Shown: positions 61,382 through 64,000 of the stretch, piece after piece
Layout: each line of letters opens with the position of its first letter
Position numbering within the stretch: the stretch's first letter is position 1
Source of the DNA: Daphnia carinata
Taxonomy: Eukaryota > Arthropoda > Branchiopoda > Diplostraca > Daphniidae
Direction: 5' to 3'
Length of the DNA: 64,000 bases
Assembly (NCBI RefSeq): GCF_022539665.2
Contig: NC_081333.1
Location: 8,678,971 to 8,742,970, forward strand
Notes under the pieces: generated by a model
The model's input: only the letters and a program-made list of their open reading frames with translations
Database searches by the model: none
Told to the model about the DNA's origin: nothing
Program-made: the position numbers and the translations under genes

Positions 61382-64000
61382 GTCAGATTCTACTGTCTCA
61401 TAACATACACTACAAGTTGCCACCATAAGGTCCCATTGATAAACGTCCACACTTAATGAACGCGTCAACGGCCTGGTAATTCAAATGTCATTTTTGACAG
61501 TCCAGACGCGGACACAGTTTTACGTTGAGTTACGTCACTGTCTTGGCTTACACGTCACCAAAGCTGCCATATGAATTATAGACTACGATTGAATTTAATA
61601 AGGAAGAGCACGTAAAAAATAACATGAGCCCCCATGATATTTCACTATAATACTGTGCGGACCAATCGCGAACGGTGGGCAATTGTTAGCAGCCATTCCG
61701 TCTTTGCCGTCGCTGCATTCGTGTGTACATGTGATACGATTGCGTGGAGGGGGATCGAGGTCCACTACGTGCACATTGTAACAAAGATATTTTGGAGGGA
61801 TGAGGGGGGGGACCTTCTGCTTCTGACGTCCCAACACTCGCCGACACGATTGGGTCGCCATAACGTATACGGAGAGTTGTGTCTTGTTGGACCAAAAAAT
61901 GTTATTATAGTGGCGACGGCCAGTTGTCGTTGAGAGGTCGACAAATATCAAATCAAAACATCAGGCATAAAAGCGAGGCAAACAAGTTCGAAATTGAGGA
62001 ATGAAAATAATAAAATAAACATTCCACCAATAATAAATAGTGTCACATCAAGTAACGATTTGTTATACAGTAGATTGTAAACAACGAACTGTTTACTTTA
62101 AAAAAAAAAGGAAATAAAATGAAAAATGTATAGGCAAATATTCTAGAGTGAGGTACCAGATCGAGCATGATTGCGTTACGCATACAAACATAGCCGGAGG
62201 CAAGGCGAAAACCAAATTTGCCTATAGATGAATACCCACACACACGAGAATCCCATCCTACCCCGGGAATATACAAAAACGAAAAACGAATTGAAAATGA
62301 GGATATACCCCAGAAGGATGTAATTTATGTTCTCTTATCGAACTTTTCTTATGGCCAGTCAATGAAAAAAAAAAAAAAAAGCTAAAAAAGAAAACAAAAA
62401 CATGTTTGATTTGTTTGCCTTTCTTTTGCAATGGTAAGTGAAACAAGGACTGTTTTATTGGCTAGCACTAGACTTGAGCGGGTTTTTTTTTCCTAGTTGA
62501 AGTGTTCGCGGGTCGATGATGAACACGTCGGCACGTGGGGAAATGAAAGAAAAACTTTTGCCAAGTTGTTGATAAACGACTCTTGCCACAACAGGCAACA
62601 ACTTTTGAGTTGGCTTGCTCCAACAATAGATCTGCGATAGTCTTCTATACAATACACAAAAGTAAGAGTAACTAAATCCTTTTGATTGAAAAAGAAAAAC
62701 CATTTTTCTCTCTCTCTCTCTCTCTTTTTGATAATGTTATTTCATTTATTTCATCTGATGATAGAACTGGCCAATTGTTAAAAGCAGCAAAGTTTATCCT
62801 ATTATAAACAAAAAACAGTAGCTACATTTTTCCTATTTTTTTTTTTTTCAAACGATATCTATTCACCCCTTGTTTTGTTTGTTTTTTATACTTCCTCACT
62901 CAATCTTTTGCGTGTCTCCCACGACTCCCTTTCACCAGATCAATGGCGGAAAAAAAAGACGATCGTGGTATTATAACGCTGGCCGTGATTTATATTTGCT
63001 GCTTTTCCTCTTGCTTTGCTCTATTCGCGACGCTCTTCGCCCTGCATTTATTATTCTAACCTAGTCTAGCATAAAAAGTTATTTTCCTCTTTTAAAGAAA
63101 ACGCTTTCAAAACGTCAACAGAATCCAAGCGTAAATAAATAAATACAAAAATAAGGAGAAAAAACAACAAGGGAAGACCCTCCCACGATAAAAGAAAAAC
63201 GCTTGTATAAAACGTTTCGCGCATTTCCTGGTACAGAAAGACGCGAGTAAAGTCTTTTGAGGCAGATTCACGAGAAAAGACGCTGCCTGAATGGGCGAAT
63301 AGGAACCCCCCGAAAAAACATTGGATTTTCATATCGCGGGAGGCAAAACCGCCAGATGCGATTCAAAAATATGGGAGGCACGTCAAAAGCCAACGACATA
63401 CAACAAAATAATAATAAATAAATAACTAAAAAAAAAAAGAAAAAAAGAAAACAGCTGTCTACAGGCCTAATACATATATGATGAAGGGAGATGAGAGACA
63501 GACCTTAATAATGAAATACCGAAAAAAAGGCTACAGAGCCAACCGCCCCAAAAAAAAGTTGATTGCAGCTTTTCAAAGTTGCGGCTGTTATTGCCTTCGA
63601 GCCATCGAGCCCAGTTGTTTGCAACTACGTTGCTATAACACACACACACACATACACACACACAAAGGGGAAAGAGATCTAGTCATTATTACAAGCTAGC
63701 GGAGCCAGGTGGAAAGAACCTTGACACGAGGCGTGAATCATCAATACCATGTCAATTTTTTATGTCTGCGGGGGAGTTTTCCAATTGCAAACCTATATAA
63801 TAAGACATTCGATAGACCGTCGAACACGATCATCCGACACGGAGTTGATTTTCCCGAACGTCCCGCAACGAAGGGCAGTAGCTCGTTCAGCCCTTAAGAA
63901 TCGTATTCATCTGCACGATATGTTTGATAACAAGTCCTTCTTTAGTACACGACGGCGGCGATTTACAATGATTTTTTTTTAATATTTTATATTTAAGGTT
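61382..64000. other. Non-coding to window end
   Basis: Probably the next intron of the mucin-like gene. It contains (CT)n at about 62707-62725 and (CA)n at about 63638-63664. No supported exon. Confidence 0.35.

Noticed and set aside
61595-61951. 118-codon minus-strand frame
   Set aside because: No recognisable motif or splice context; overlapping frames on the other strand are equally long.

Overview
The window looks like nuclear DNA of an arthropod, most likely a branchiopod crustacean such as Daphnia. This is an inference from conserved metazoan genes carrying many very short GT-AG introns (mostly about 55-90 bp), AT-rich spacers and many simple repeats; no marker fixes the species. Gene models below were built by hand from splice sites, reading phase and family motifs, and the complete models keep an intact frame throughout.

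Layout. 1-1757 (+): E2F1-3-type transcription factor. 3032-6022 (-): 899-residue acidic protein of unknown family. 6023-12762: gene-poor, holding a decayed gene with an internal duplication (about 8.9-9.75 kb), a 118-bp hairpin MITE-like element (10816-10933) and decayed fragments. 12763-17778: a ~5-kb palindrome with two ~2.3-kb arms carrying inverted copies of a broken multi-exon gene, and a ~0.5-kb spacer with three tRNA-like sequences. 18060-20029 (-): a C-terminally shortened paralogue of the gene at 3-6 kb.

20.7-49.7 kb is a dense block of housekeeping genes: CCDC22 (+), an INF2-like formin (-), a Maf-like nucleotide pyrophosphatase (+), TRAPPC2 (-), carbonyl reductase (-), lipoyl synthase (+), calnexin (-), a PIBF1/CEP90-like centrosomal coiled-coil protein (+), TBCK (-), a lysosomal Pro-X carboxypeptidase (+) and a short nischarin (+). 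Several pairs are head-to-head with compact shared promoters (CBR1/LIAS, calnexin/PIBF1, TBCK/PRCP), and Maf/TRAPPC2 are tail-to-tail with overlapping stop codons.

49.7-64 kb is mostly non-coding: microsatellites, a good TATA promoter with a first exon near 55.05-55.28 kb, and the first two coding exons (60359-61381) of a secreted or membrane mucin-like protein that continues past the window. Two small candidate coding pieces on the minus strand are listed at low confidence.

The genes do not form one pathway; linkage is ordinary eukaryotic neighbourhood. The most notable observations are three tandem, homologous, frame-neutral transmembrane exons in calnexin, the large palindrome with its duplicated gene and uneven arm identity, and the unnamed acidic gene family whose two members flank it.
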